This document shows, in pieces, positions 1 through 6,918 of a stretch of DNA of 9,714 nt (positions are counted from its first letter, which is position 1; the number at the start of each line of letters is the position of its first letter). Location: the NCBI GenBank assembly GCA_902797015.1, contig CADBRG010000284.1, positions 1-9,714 of the forward strand, read 5' to 3'. The DNA comes from an uncultured Lachnospiraceae bacterium. GTDB taxonomy: Bacteria > Bacillota > Clostridia > Lachnospirales > Lachnospiraceae. The notes under the pieces were generated by a model, which did not search any database, was not told where the DNA came from, and saw nothing but the letters and a program-made list of their open reading frames with translations. The translations under genes and the position numbers were made by a program.

Positions 1-1
1 C

Positions 2-406
2 AGGGAATTGCTGGATGTATTTGATTCCGATACCAGTATTTTCTGGGTCAACCTGTTCGGACGTACCGTTCTCTGGGAAGAAGAAGCAAACCAGCTGCTG
101 TTGGATATGGCAGAGGAATACCCGAACCTGACGATCATCAACTGGTGTGATCTGATCAAGCCGCACGTAGAGGAATGGCTCTGGGGAGACAGAGAACATC
201 CGAATCCGGATGGCGCAGAGGTATTGGCAACATTGATCCGGGAAGATATTGAGGTCTGCATGTCTAAGCAGGGTCATGCGCCGGCTTATTTCCCGCAGGC
301 GCAGGATGGCAGCGCGACAGATACGACCACAGCTGACGGGACGACAGACACGGAAGCGGCTGATACCGCATCAGAGACGGATGCAACAGATACAGATGGA
401 GAATGA
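2..406 (+). CDS. SGNH-type hydrolase/acyltransferase-like protein, C-terminal part (5' end outside window)
   Basis: The reading frame is open from the first bases of the window, so the gene begins upstream; the TTG at 8 is an internal leucine codon and not a credible start. About 134 codons are visible. The segment around residues 60-80 (counting from position 8) has a DREH followed by PNPDGAE, which fits the C-terminal Asp-x-x-His catalytic block of SGNH hydrolases such as the extracellular domain of OatA-type O-acyltransferases. The catalytic Ser block would lie upstream and is not visible. From about residue 98 the protein runs into a low-complexity tail rich in Thr, Asp and Ala, which suggests an extracellular disordered end. 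It ends 14 bp before folC on the same strand, so read-through is possible, but no functional link to folate is evident. The family call is moderate; acyltransferase versus simple esterase cannot be decided. Confidence 0.6.
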   Translation, partial: RELLDVFDSDTSIFWVNLFGRTVLWEEEANQLLLDMAEEYPNLTIINWCDLIKPHVEEWLWGDREHPNPDGAEVLATLIREDIEVCMSKQGHAPAYFPQAQDGSATDTTTADGTTDTEAADTASETDATDTDGE

Positions 407-420
407 TTCGGGAGTAAGAT

Positions 421-1704
421 ATGAATTACCAGGAATCGATGGCATTTTTGGAAGAAACGAAGCATTACGGGATCGTGCCGGGACTCTCTAACATCAAGCG
501 GCTTTGTGAAAAGCTGGGCGATCCGCAGGATCGTCTGAAAATTGTCCACGTTGCCGGAACGAATGGCAAGGGCGCGGTCGGAAGGATGATTGCGTCTGTC
601 ATGACAAAGGCAGGATATCAGACCGGACATTTTGCAACACCGGATGTGTTTTGCTATGAAGAAATATTCCAGATCAATGGAACCATGATCACAAAAGAGG
701 AGCTTGCGGACATTTTTACAGATGTCCGCGAGGCTTGTCTTGCGATCACAAAAGAAGGCTACCCCCATCCCACCAAATTTGAGGTGGAGACGGGGGCGGC
801 CTTTTTGTGGTTTGACCGAAAGAAAGCAGATCTGGCAGTGGTCGAGGTCGGCATGGGCGGCATTGAAGATGCAACCAATCTGATCAAAAAGCCTGCAGTC
901 AGTGTACTGGCAGCGATCGGTATGGATCATATGCAGTATCTGGGCGGCTCACTTTCTGAAATCGCTGAGAAAAAAGCGGGGATCATCAAAGAGGGATGCC
1001 CTGTGGTAACACAGCATCAGGGCGAAGAAGTGCTGGAAGTGCTGCGCAGACATTGTGAACAAAAAGGCTGTTCCCTTACGATCGCAGACGGAAGCAAGGC
1101 ACGGGTGACAATGGGAAGTGCGACAGAGAACCGTTTTGTCTATGAGGATGAAGAGTATGAGATTTGCCTTGGCGGTCGGTTCCAGGTGGATAATGCCGTC
1201 AACGCAATAGAGACACTGCATGTTTTACAAAAGGATTTTCCGGATGTGACGCAACGGACAATCGTACAGGGGCTTCGAAGTGTTGTCTGGCCGGGCCGGT
1301 TTGAACGGATCGGAACCGGACCTGAGTTTTATCTGGACGGGGCGCATAATCCGCCTGCGGCAAGACGCCTGAAGGAAAGTTTGAATATCTACTTTACAGG
1401 TAGGAAAATCGTGTATATCATGGGAGTGTTAGCAGACAAATCTTTTGACGAAGTCGCGCAGATCATGTTTGAAAAAGGCGATGTCGTATACACGGTCACC
1501 TCAAAAAGTCCGCGGGCACTGCCGGGGGAAGAACTGGCTGCGGTGTTAAATAATCAGGGAATCAATGCAACGTTTTGTGAGACGCCGGAGAATGCGATCA
1601 TCCGTGCAACAGAAGCGGCGGGAACAGATGGCGTGGTTCTGGCATTCGGAACCCTTTCACATCTGGGTGATCTCCGCAAAGCGTACGAAAGTATCTATGG
1701 ATAA
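421..1704 (+). CDS. folC: Bifunctional folylpolyglutamate synthase / dihydrofolate synthase
   Basis: This is an ATP-dependent cytosolic ligase of the Mur ligase superfamily that adds glutamate to dihydropteroate and/or to reduced folates. The 427 residues match the usual family length. Visible motifs in order are: P-loop AGTNGKG (45-51), FEVETGAAFLWF (120-131), VEVGMGG then DATN (141-153), the DHMQYLG segment (169-175), the KKAGIIK segment (184-190), WPGRFE (290-295), LDGAHNP (305-311) in the C-terminal domain, and SPRALPGEEL further on. One oddity is that the family's usual GGR-x-DATN reads GGIEDATN here, so Arg is replaced by Ile. The ATG at 421 is preceded by GGGAG at 410-414, 6 bases from the start. 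It is the first gene of the visible folate operon and overlaps the next gene by 8 bp. Whether it has both synthase activities or only one cannot be told from sequence. Confidence 0.95.
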   Translation: MNYQESMAFLEETKHYGIVPGLSNIKRLCEKLGDPQDRLKIVHVAGTNGKGAVGRMIASVMTKAGYQTGHFATPDVFCYEEIFQINGTMITKEELADIFTDVREACLAITKEGYPHPTKFEVETGAAFLWFDRKKADLAVVEVGMGGIEDATNLIKKPAVSVLAAIGMDHMQYLGGSLSEIAEKKAGIIKEGCPVVTQHQGEEVLEVLRRHCEQKGCSLTIADGSKARVTMGSATENRFVYEDEEYEICLGGRFQVDNAVNAIETLHVLQKDFPDVTQRTIVQGLRSVVWPGRFERIGTGPEFYLDGAHNPPAARRLKESLNIYFTGRKIVYIMGVLADKSFDEVAQIMFEKGDVVYTVTSKSPRALPGEELAAVLNNQGINATFCETPENAIIRATEAAGTDGVVLAFGTLSHLGDLRKAYESIYG

Positions 1705-2233
1705 AATGGTTTATGTCGAGCGACTGCTCGCACACCCGGAGTACCGGGATCTACAAAAAGAAATTGAACAGCTGGAAGCAGACAGGATTTACTGTAAGCA
1801 TGAATTCTCACACAGTCTGGATGTGTGCCGGATCGCCTGGATTCTGTTTTTGGAAGAGCAGATTGCATCTGCAAAAGCAGGGGATTTGCACGGAGCGGGT
1901 CTTTTGGAATGGAAGGAACGTATTTATCTGACGGGCCTGTTGCATGATATCGGCAGAGTGGCACAGTATCAGACCGGGGAACACCATGGTGAGGCCGGGA
2001 GGAGAATCGCCCGGCGCCTGCTTGATGAAATCGGATGTCCTGATGTCTGGCGTGAGGAGATCCTGTTTGTGGTGGCATTGCATTTCGGAAGAGACGGCGA
2101 GCAGATGCAGCCGGGAACGCTTGGAGATTATATCTGTCGGGCAGACCATTCTTCGAGAAACTGCTTTTTATGCAGCGCTTCAGAGACCTGCAAATGGTTG
2201 GAAGCGGAAAAAAACAAGACGATTACGGAATAG
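1697..2233 (+). CDS. HD-domain metal-dependent phosphohydrolase in the folate operon
   Basis: The protein has 178 residues with an HD-superfamily metal site: His39, the His83-Asp84 pair in LLHDIGR, His96/His97 in EHHGEAG, His129 in ALHFGRDGE, and Asp150. A short Cys cluster follows at the C-terminus (Cys156, Cys159, Cys165). HD proteins of this kind are metal-dependent phosphomonoesterases, phosphodiesterases or nucleotidases. The start is taken as ATG 1697, which overlaps the end of folC by 8 bp and suggests translational coupling; ATG 1706 is an alternative giving a protein three residues shorter. No strong ribosome binding site precedes either. Its place between folC and folP suggests a step on a pterin or folate phosphate. 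The archaeal pterin enzyme MptB is also an HD-domain phosphodiesterase, which makes such a role plausible, but the substrate is inference only. Confidence 0.8.
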   Translation: MDKMVYVERLLAHPEYRDLQKEIEQLEADRIYCKHEFSHSLDVCRIAWILFLEEQIASAKAGDLHGAGLLEWKERIYLTGLLHDIGRVAQYQTGEHHGEAGRRIARRLLDEIGCPDVWREEILFVVALHFGRDGEQMQPGTLGDYICRADHSSRNCFLCSASETCKWLEAEKNKTITE

Positions 2234-2274
2234 ACATTTGACTTTTCAATAGGTTTTGGTTAGGAGGAGATCAT

Positions 2275-3090
2275 ATGCGGATCGGAAATCGGAATTTTGA
2301 TACAAAAAACAATACTTATATCATGGGAATTTTAAATGCAACACCGGACTCCTTTTCGGATGGTGGGAAGTTCAATACCGTTGATAAGGCTTTGTATCAT
2401 GTCAGTGAGATGATCCGGGAAGGTGCCTCCATCATCGACATCGGAGGAGAGTCAACAAGACCGGGGCATAAACAGATCTCCGATCAGGAAGAAATCGACC
2501 GCGTTCTGCCAATGATCGAAGCCGTAAAGGAAAACTTTGATGTTCCGATCTCTTTGGACACCTATAAAAGTGAGGTGGCACTGGCAGGTATCAGGGCCGG
2601 TGCGGATATGATCAACGATATCTGGGGATTGAAATATGACAGGGAGCTCGCAAAAACGATTGCTGAAAATCATGTTGCCTGCTGTCTGATGCATAACCGG
2701 GACAATAAGGAATACGACAATCTGATTCCGGAGATTCAGGCAGAACTGCAGGAATCTGTTGACATGGCAGTTGCGGCGGGGATTCTGCAGGATAAGATCA
2801 TGATCGACCCCGGAATCGGTTTTGGAAAAACTTATGAACAGAACCTGAGGGTTTTGAAGTCTCTGGACGAATTCTGTCAGATGGGATATCCGGTGCTTTT
2901 GGGGACTTCGAGAAAGTCGGTGATCCGTCTGACGCTGGATACCAATGCGACGGACAGCGTAGCAGGAACGGTTGCGACAACGGCGCTGGGTGTGATGGCA
3001 GGGTGTGCATTTATCAGAGTTCATGATGTAAAGGCCAATATGGATGCGCTGCGAATGGTGCAGGCGATCAGGCGGAGTGAAACGGAGTAA
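2275..3090 (+). CDS. folP: Dihydropteroate synthase
   Basis: Condenses 6-hydroxymethyl-dihydropterin pyrophosphate with p-aminobenzoate to give dihydropteroate; it is the sulfonamide target and acts in the cytosol. The 271 residues form a complete TIM-barrel enzyme. Motifs in order are GILNATPDSFSDGG (18-31), IGGESTRPG (56-64), SLDTYK (93-98), NDIWG (114-118), DPGIGFGKT (178-186), GTSRKS (210-215) with the substrate-binding Lys, and RVHDV (248-252) at the end of the barrel. A near-consensus AGGAGG lies just before ATG 2275, so this start is secure and is the strongest ribosome binding site of the operon. It follows the HD gene by 41 bp and precedes folB-folK by 5 bp. I see none of the insertions in the early loops that are associated with sulfonamide resistance, but this was only a visual check. 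Confidence 0.97.
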   Translation: MRIGNRNFDTKNNTYIMGILNATPDSFSDGGKFNTVDKALYHVSEMIREGASIIDIGGESTRPGHKQISDQEEIDRVLPMIEAVKENFDVPISLDTYKSEVALAGIRAGADMINDIWGLKYDRELAKTIAENHVACCLMHNRDNKEYDNLIPEIQAELQESVDMAVAAGILQDKIMIDPGIGFGKTYEQNLRVLKSLDEFCQMGYPVLLGTSRKSVIRLTLDTNATDSVAGTVATTALGVMAGCAFIRVHDVKANMDALRMVQAIRRSETE

Positions 3091-3095
3091 GACAG

Positions 3096-3947
3096 ATGGA
3101 TCGAATTACAATACAAAATCTAGAAATATTTGCAAATCATGGGGTGTTTCAGGAGGAAACCAGGCTCGGTCAGAAGTTTCTGATCAGTGCGGAACTGTTC
3201 CTGGATCTGCATCATGCGGGACAGACCGATAATATGCAGGATTCTGTTCACTACGGAGAGGTCTGTCATTTCATCACCAATTATCTGGAGGAGCATACGT
3301 TCCAGCTGATCGAAGCAGCAGCAGAGAATCTTGCGCGTGAGCTTTTGCTGCAGCAGCCATTGTTGAAAGGTGTGATGGTTGAGATCAAAAAGCCCTGGGC
3401 GCCGATCGGACTGCCGATCGAGACGGTGTCTGTCCGGATCGAAAGAGCGTGGCATGAAGTCTTTCTTTCAGTCGGTGCAAATCTCGGGGATAAGGAAGCA
3501 ACGATCAGAGACGCAGCAGATGCGCTTTTAAAGACGGAGTTTTCAGGACATGCAGGTGTGATTCGCAATGTGACACTTTCAGACCTTAGAGAAACAAAAG
3601 CCTACGGGAAGACAGATCAGCCTGATTTCCTGAATGGTGCGATCCGGTTCGAGACGATCTTAAGTCCGTATGAGCTTTTGGAGAGACTGCATGAGATCGA
3701 AGCAGCCGCAGGAAGGGAACGTAAGGAACGCTGGGGCGCACGGACATTGGATCTTGATATCATTTTCTATGATGACCTGATCCTGTATGAACATGATCTG
3801 ATCATTCCACATATTGATATGAAGAATCGTCTGTTTGTACTGGAACCTCTGATGGACCTTTGCCCGGGCAAGGCACATCCAGTTTATCACAAGACGGTTT
3901 CGGACCTGTATGCGGAGCTTAGCGGAGAGCAGTTTGTGAACAGGTAA
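3096..3947 (+). CDS. folBK: FolB-FolK fusion: dihydroneopterin aldolase / 6-hydroxymethyl-dihydropterin pyrophosphokinase
   Basis: The 283 residues hold two enzymes in one chain. Residues 1-118 are dihydroneopterin aldolase: GVFQEE (16-21) near the start, a VHYGEV segment (51-56), and the conserved Lys in VEIKKPWAP (95-103). Residues 120-283 are HPPK: LSVGANLGD (124-132, usually LSLGSNLGD), the FLNGAIRFET segment (178-187), the signature RWGARTLDLDIIFYDD (212-227) with the magnesium-binding aspartates, and IPHIDMKNRLFVLEPL (237-252). Family members usually have Pro where Ile240 sits. The fusion makes consecutive pathway steps, from dihydroneopterin to the pyrophosphorylated pterin used by FolP. 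The GGAG at 3084-3087 lies in the last codons of folP, 8 bases before ATG 3096, so translation is tightly coupled. Such fusions are known elsewhere, for example SulD of Streptococcus pneumoniae. Confidence 0.95.
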   Translation: MDRITIQNLEIFANHGVFQEETRLGQKFLISAELFLDLHHAGQTDNMQDSVHYGEVCHFITNYLEEHTFQLIEAAAENLARELLLQQPLLKGVMVEIKKPWAPIGLPIETVSVRIERAWHEVFLSVGANLGDKEATIRDAADALLKTEFSGHAGVIRNVTLSDLRETKAYGKTDQPDFLNGAIRFETILSPYELLERLHEIEAAAGRERKERWGARTLDLDIIFYDDLILYEHDLIIPHIDMKNRLFVLEPLMDLCPGKAHPVYHKTVSDLYAELSGEQFVNR

Positions 3948-3962
3948 CTCGATAGTAAGCTC

Positions 3963-3992
3963 TTGCAATTGTCGAGGTGTTCTGATTATAAT
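3963..3992 (+). promoter_or_regulatory. Predicted sigma-A promoter for the acetate transporter gene
   Basis: TTGCAA at 3963-3968 and a perfect TATAAT at 3987-3992 are separated by 18 bp. This begins 16 bp after the folB-folK stop, so the transporter gene is probably transcribed separately from the folate operon. The transcript would have a leader of about 60 bases with an AGGGGAG ribosome binding site at 4048-4054. Confidence 0.65.
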
Positions 3993-4061
3993 GGGAACGC
4001 TAAATGAAAGGCTTTTGATAGAAGCGATATTTTTTAGAAAAAATGATAGGGGAGAATAGTT

Positions 4062-4625
4062 ATGTCTGAAGTAGTACAGCACAAAGAAGCAAATGCGGGC
4101 CCGCTTGGTCTGCTTGGATTCGGAATGACAACCGTTCTTTTGAATCTGCACAATGCGGGTGTGATTGAAATGTCAATCGTGATTCTGGCAATGGGACTTG
4201 CAATGGGCGGTCTGGCACAGTTTATCGCAGGCCTGATGGAGTTTAAGGCAGGCAACACATTCGGCGCAACCGCTTTTACATCATACGGCCTGTTCTGGTG
4301 GTCACTGGTCATCATTCTGGTAAATCCGTCCTTCCTCGGCGCAGAGGGCTCGGATGCAAAAGGCCTTGGATTCTACATGGTTCTGTGGTGCGTCTTCACA
4401 TTCTTCATGTTCATCGGAACACTGAAGGCAAACCATGCAACACAGCTGGTATTCGGAACACTGGCACTTCTGTTCCTGCTTCTCGCAATTGAGAACTTTA
4501 CAGGAAGCGCAGTAGTAGGTCGCATCGCCGGTGTAGAAGGCATTATCTGTGGCGCGATCGCAGTATATGCTGCAGTAGCAGGTATCGTAGACGGCGAGTT
4601 CAACCGCCCGATCATGCCGGTATAA
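4062..4625 (+). CDS. satP: Acetate/succinate transporter, GPR1/FUN34/YaaH (SatP, AceTr) family
   Basis: A small inner-membrane protein that moves acetate and/or succinate, in the family of E. coli SatP (YaaH). The 187 residues fit the family. The signature NAGPLGLLGFGMTT is at 11-24. The second conserved block, GGLAQFIAGLMEFKAGNTFG, starts at 49 and runs on into ATAFTSYGLFW (to 79). Hydrophobic segments consistent with six membrane spans lie at about 14-34, 38-58, 70-88, 104-120, 127-143 and 150-175. AGGGGAG at 4048-4054 precedes ATG 4062. It has its own promoter and a strong terminator, so it is a single-gene unit. Codon use looks more restricted (many CTG, GCA, TTC, GGC, ATC) than in the flanking genes, which suggests high expression in a fermenting anaerobe; this is a visual impression. 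Whether it works in acetate export or uptake is not visible. Confidence 0.92.
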   Translation: MSEVVQHKEANAGPLGLLGFGMTTVLLNLHNAGVIEMSIVILAMGLAMGGLAQFIAGLMEFKAGNTFGATAFTSYGLFWWSLVIILVNPSFLGAEGSDAKGLGFYMVLWCVFTFFMFIGTLKANHATQLVFGTLALLFLLLAIENFTGSAVVGRIAGVEGIICGAIAVYAAVAGIVDGEFNRPIMPV

Positions 4626-4652
4626 GGCTGGAAGGCTGAAACTTACGAAATG

Positions 4653-4694
4653 AAAACACCACATATCTGTGAAAGGGGATATGTGGTGTTTTTT
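4653..4694 (+). terminator. Strong intrinsic terminator after satP, probably bidirectional
   Basis: A perfect 15-bp stem (4653-4667 with 4678-4692) has a 10-base loop and runs into a T tract (4689-4694). The core arm is ACACCACATATC. On the minus strand the same stem is followed by TTTTCATTT, so it can also serve the convergent ylmH gene, which ends at 4708. Confidence 0.9.
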
Positions 4695-4707
4695 ATTTCT
4701 GTCGGAT

Positions 4708-5472
4708 TTACACGTACCGATCCACCCGCACTACAAGGTTTCCTTTCCCGGTCTGGCGGACTTCACCACGGAAGATATATTTTCCGTGACCACGCACGAC
4801 AATGACATCATTATCTTTCGGCGTGTAGGTATCGTTGGAACAGAGCCGTCCGTTGATCAGTACATTTCCGGATGAAACAAGATCTTTTGCGCGTCCACGG
4901 GAAAGATGACACAGCTTAGCCAGAATCGCATCGATCCGCAGAGATGGAACGATTGTTTCTGTTTCCTCAAATCGGAATGCGGCTTCCGGGGGAAGCGTCT
5001 CCACGACTTTACAGAAGATGTTCGTATGCTTAACCTGGTAGAGTTCCCGCAGGATCAGCTCCGCAATGTGTGGCAGCGCAAAGACCCAGGCACGATTGTC
5101 TCTGACGATTACATCTCCAAGTGTATCCCGCTCAATTCCAAGATTCATCAGAGCACCAAGAAAATCCCGGTGTGTCAGAGAATCGGAAAACTTCGCCTGC
5201 AGTGGCTCAATCTGCACGCACACGATCGGAAAATCTTCTTCATATCCAAAATCATCTGCATTCCCAAATCGTAAGATCACACGCTCGCAACCTTCGGCGC
5301 CGCCCCATGCCGAAACCATCCGCTCCGGTACGACATCATAAGCCAGAGCTGCACTGGAGGGAGACAGAAAGTCTGTAAAATAATAAGCGAAGTTCGCCTC
5401 ACTCTGGGATGCAAGCTCCGTAAACCGTTTCTTTCGATCTTTGTCTTTTTTTCTGTCAATATCGTTTTTCAT
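4708..5472 (-). CDS. ylmH: YlmH family S4-domain RNA-binding protein
   Basis: The 254 residues match the YlmH family. The N-terminal part contains the family-typical HRDFLGALMNLGIERDTLGD (101-120) followed by VIV and a segment through about residue 160. The C-terminal S4 RNA-binding domain spans about 179-235, with RIDAILAKLCHLSRGRAKDL at its core (179-198) and then VSSGNVLINGR. In Bacillus subtilis ylmH lies beside the division genes, and the protein has been linked to ribosome-associated quality control on stalled 50S subunits; that role is taken from the family. Here it stands alone, convergent with satP and divergent from an HTH gene. ATG 5472 is the only reasonable start: an in-frame stop lies a few codons upstream and the next Met is at residue 52. 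Its ribosome binding site is poor, with only AGG directly before the start. Confidence 0.9.
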   Translation of the reverse strand: MKNDIDRKKDKDRKKRFTELASQSEANFAYYFTDFLSPSSAALAYDVVPERMVSAWGGAEGCERVILRFGNADDFGYEEDFPIVCVQIEPLQAKFSDSLTHRDFLGALMNLGIERDTLGDVIVRDNRAWVFALPHIAELILRELYQVKHTNIFCKVVETLPPEAAFRFEETETIVPSLRIDAILAKLCHLSRGRAKDLVSSGNVLINGRLCSNDTYTPKDNDVIVVRGHGKYIFRGEVRQTGKGNLVVRVDRYV

Positions 5473-5498
5473 ACCTATATTTTTACCATAATCTCAGT

Positions 5499-5527
5499 AA
5501 AAATTGCACCTGCCAGGTTCAATTTTT
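5499..5527. repeat. 29-bp near-perfect palindrome between ylmH and the first HTH gene
   Basis: Arms AAAAATTG (5499-5506) and CAATTTTT (5520-5527) enclose ACCTG (5508-5512) and CAGGT (5514-5518), with one mismatched pair and a single central base. It lies between divergent genes and overlaps the expected -35 region of the plus-strand HTH promoter. A second element of the same design is at 6919-6945. It may be an operator or a REP-like dispersed repeat. Confidence 0.75.
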
Positions 5528-5542
5528 CTATTTTTCATTTTC

Positions 5543-5548
5543 TATAAT
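5543..5548 (+). promoter_or_regulatory. -10 box TATAAT of the first HTH gene
   Basis: A perfect TATAAT sits 35 bp before the chosen start at 5583. No good -35 hexamer is seen: the region 17-19 bp upstream reads TTCAATTT and lies in the right arm of the palindrome, so the promoter may depend on, or be controlled by, a bound protein. The box overlaps the ATG at 5547, which argues against that ATG as the translation start. Confidence 0.5.
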
Positions 5549-5582
5549 GATTGCAGGAATAAAAAAGATAGGAAACGCAGTC

Positions 5583-6059
5583 ATGATAGAAAAGAAGAAT
5601 CTTTCTGATCAACAATTAAATCAGATCTTAAGACAAACCAGCCTGGAGACATTAGACCAATATATCAGACAATACACAGAACCGGAAACAAAACTGTCCG
5701 TATCCGATTACCTGACAAGGATCATATTACATAAAGGACTGCGAAAGAAGGTTGTGATCAGCAGATCAGGTGTGTCGGAGAACCTGGGTTACAAACTCTT
5801 AAATGGCACGAAGACAACGACAGACAGAGATAAGATCATTGGCCTTTGTATTGGCGCCGGCATGAGTGTAGACCAGACAAACCGGGCGTTGACGATGGCA
5901 CGACTGGGCGTTTTGTTTTGCCGCTCTGCAAGAGATGCCGTGCTGACAGTAGGTCTGCAAAGCGGAATCAGCAGCGTGATCGAAATGAATGAACTCCTTG
6001 GAAGCCGCGGATTCCGCTTGCTGAATTTGCACGAGAGCAAGGAAGGCAGGAATGAATGA
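5583..6059 (+). CDS. HTH-like (XRE-type) small regulator, first paralogue
   Basis: The 158-residue protein has no signal peptide or membrane segment. Residues about 42-104 look like a divergent XRE-type helix-turn-helix: a helix at 42-52, then VVISRSGVSENLGYKLLNG (57-75), then TTTDRDKIIGLCI (78-90) and a helix ending near MA (105-106). A conserved tail with RDAV (117-120) and NELL (136-139) follows. It is clearly paralogous to the gene at 6956-7408: about 50 of 94 aligned C-terminal residues are identical by eye, and the N-termini align from this Met. ATG 5583 is chosen over ATG 5547 because AGGAAA (5570-5575) is 7 bases upstream, because the -10 box overlaps the other ATG, and because the paralogue starts at the equivalent residue. 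Relatives of this type often lie near Ser/Thr kinase genes, from memory. DNA binding is inferred. Confidence 0.7.
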   Translation: MIEKKNLSDQQLNQILRQTSLETLDQYIRQYTEPETKLSVSDYLTRIILHKGLRKKVVISRSGVSENLGYKLLNGTKTTTDRDKIIGLCIGAGMSVDQTNRALTMARLGVLFCRSARDAVLTVGLQSGISSVIEMNELLGSRGFRLLNLHESKEGRNE

Positions 6060-6303
6060 AAGCTAACATCTTCTTTCTGTGTTCGATAGGGGGGCAACAC
6101 GTTAAGAAGTTGCTATAACTAAGAAATACCAGGATGCAGATCGCACCGGGGGTTTGACATTTGCAGATGCATATGTTACTTTCATTACAGGCGACGAAAG
6201 CATTGAAACTATCATAGCCAACAAAAACCCCAGAGGTGGCGGCCTCTGGGGTTTTCTTTATATATGTATTAAATATTCTATTCAAGAGGAATTGCGAATG
6301 TGA
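6056..6303 (+). pseudogene. Possible degraded small gene after the first HTH gene
   Basis: An ATG at 6056 overlaps the HTH stop codon and opens a 20-codon frame beginning MKANIFFLCSIGGQHVKKLL, ending at TAA 6116-6118. A second frame, open from 6106 to the TGA at 6301-6303, reads as ordinary protein for about 40 codons (for example DADRTGGLTFADAYVTF) but has no usable start. The two frames overlap at 6106-6115 and are related by a -1 shift, as expected for one small gene broken by an indel. The end of the second frame runs through a terminator hairpin, so that part is unlikely to be coding. I do not recognise the product. It may also be chance. Confidence 0.25.
6224..6259. terminator. Bidirectional intrinsic terminator between convergent genes
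   Basis: A perfect 13-bp stem (6224-6236 with 6243-6255, core CCCCAGAGG/CCTCTGGGG) has a 6-base loop. The plus strand continues TTTTCTTT and the minus strand TTTTTGTTG. It lies between the plus-strand HTH gene and the minus-strand lipoprotein gene and can serve both. Confidence 0.9.
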
Positions 6304-6856
6304 TTTTATCTTCTGTCCAGAAGTTTGTTTCATATTCAAGAAGAACTTCACTAGCATCTTCCGGGACTTCATACATCAAAACACCCTTTGTCTTTTTGCC
6401 GGATGATAAGGTTGCGTCAAGGCTTTCGGTATCTGCATAGTAGTATCCTTCGCAGCTATATCCGTCCGCATAGCATTCAAATTCAAAACTGCTTACATAA
6501 ATGTCGCTATCACTGGTGTTTTCAAATTCAAATTCAGCCTGAACAACGATTTTGCCGTCAGAGGGTTCTGACCATTCGTCATAGTCCGTATATTCACCGG
6601 CTGAAAGATATGTAATAGTAACGCCATCTTCTTCAAGAACATCACCCGGTTGATAAATAGTATTTTCATCAACAGTATCTTCGGCTTCAGATGTGTCGTC
6701 GTCAGCAGTTTCTTCTGCAGTATCAGTCGCTGTTTCGTTAACAGTTGAAGCTGTAGATGTAGATGTGTCTCCGCATGCACTAACTGCAGTTGCCATACAT
6801 ATGATGACAGAACCTACTGCAAGAAGTTTTGTAATATGAAGCATTCTTTTTTTCAT
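6278..6856 (-). CDS. Small secreted lipoprotein with a DUF4352-like immunoglobulin-type domain
   Basis: The 192-residue precursor starts MKKRMLHITK, followed by a hydrophobic stretch and the lipobox VSAC with Cys28 as the lipidated residue. GGAGGG at 6865-6870 lies 8 bases before this ATG, so the longer frame beginning at 6916 is rejected. After Cys28 comes a Thr/Ser/Asp/Glu-rich linker (about 29-66). A compact beta-rich domain (about 67-192) follows, with GDVLEEDGVTITYL, an EFEFENTSDSDIYVSSF segment and a Tyr-rich stretch. The pattern of a starting GD, a 'vvv-x-x-x-feNts' strand and a late 'vPedasevlLeY' strand resembles the DUF4352 / telokin-like lipoprotein fold; this is recognition by pattern only. 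It would be anchored to the outer face of the membrane. It lies downstream of the second HTH gene on the same strand, with a hairpin between them. The ligand is unknown. Confidence 0.8.
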   Translation of the reverse strand: MKKRMLHITKLLAVGSVIICMATAVSACGDTSTSTASTVNETATDTAEETADDDTSEAEDTVDENTIYQPGDVLEEDGVTITYLSAGEYTDYDEWSEPSDGKIVVQAEFEFENTSDSDIYVSSFEFECYADGYSCEGYYYADTESLDATLSSGKKTKGVLMYEVPEDASEVLLEYETNFWTEDKITFAIPLE

Positions 6857-6918
6857 TTTCTTTGCCCTCCATAAAGAAATAATATTTGATGATTCAATTC
6901 TAATAAAAAGGCGCAAAG

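Noticed and set aside
286..930. Long minus-strand open frame (214 codons) opposite folC and the upstream gene
   Set aside because: It lies antisense to well-supported genes, its translation is Cys/His-rich without recognisable motifs, and no ribosome binding site or promoter supports it.
2452..3024. Minus-strand open frame of 190 codons opposite folP
   Set aside because: folP shows all its family motifs on the plus strand; the antisense frame has no motif and is a codon-bias shadow.
3948..3976. Possible hairpin right after folB-folK (CTCGATAG with TTGTCGAG)
   Set aside because: The stem relies on two wobble pairs, has a 13-base loop and no T tract, and it overlaps the satP promoter; not convincing as a terminator or riboswitch.
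3993..4061. Riboswitch in the satP leader
   Set aside because: The leader is only about 60 bases, AT-rich, and shows no conserved aptamer-like pairing or terminator before the start.
5547..5582. Upstream ATG giving a 170-residue version of the first HTH protein
   Set aside because: The ATG overlaps the TATAAT box, has no ribosome binding site, and the extra 12 residues have no counterpart in the paralogue.
6857..6916. Longer start for the lipoprotein adding 20 residues
   Set aside because: The extension would place non-signal residues before the signal peptide and contains the GGAGGG site that clearly serves ATG 6856.
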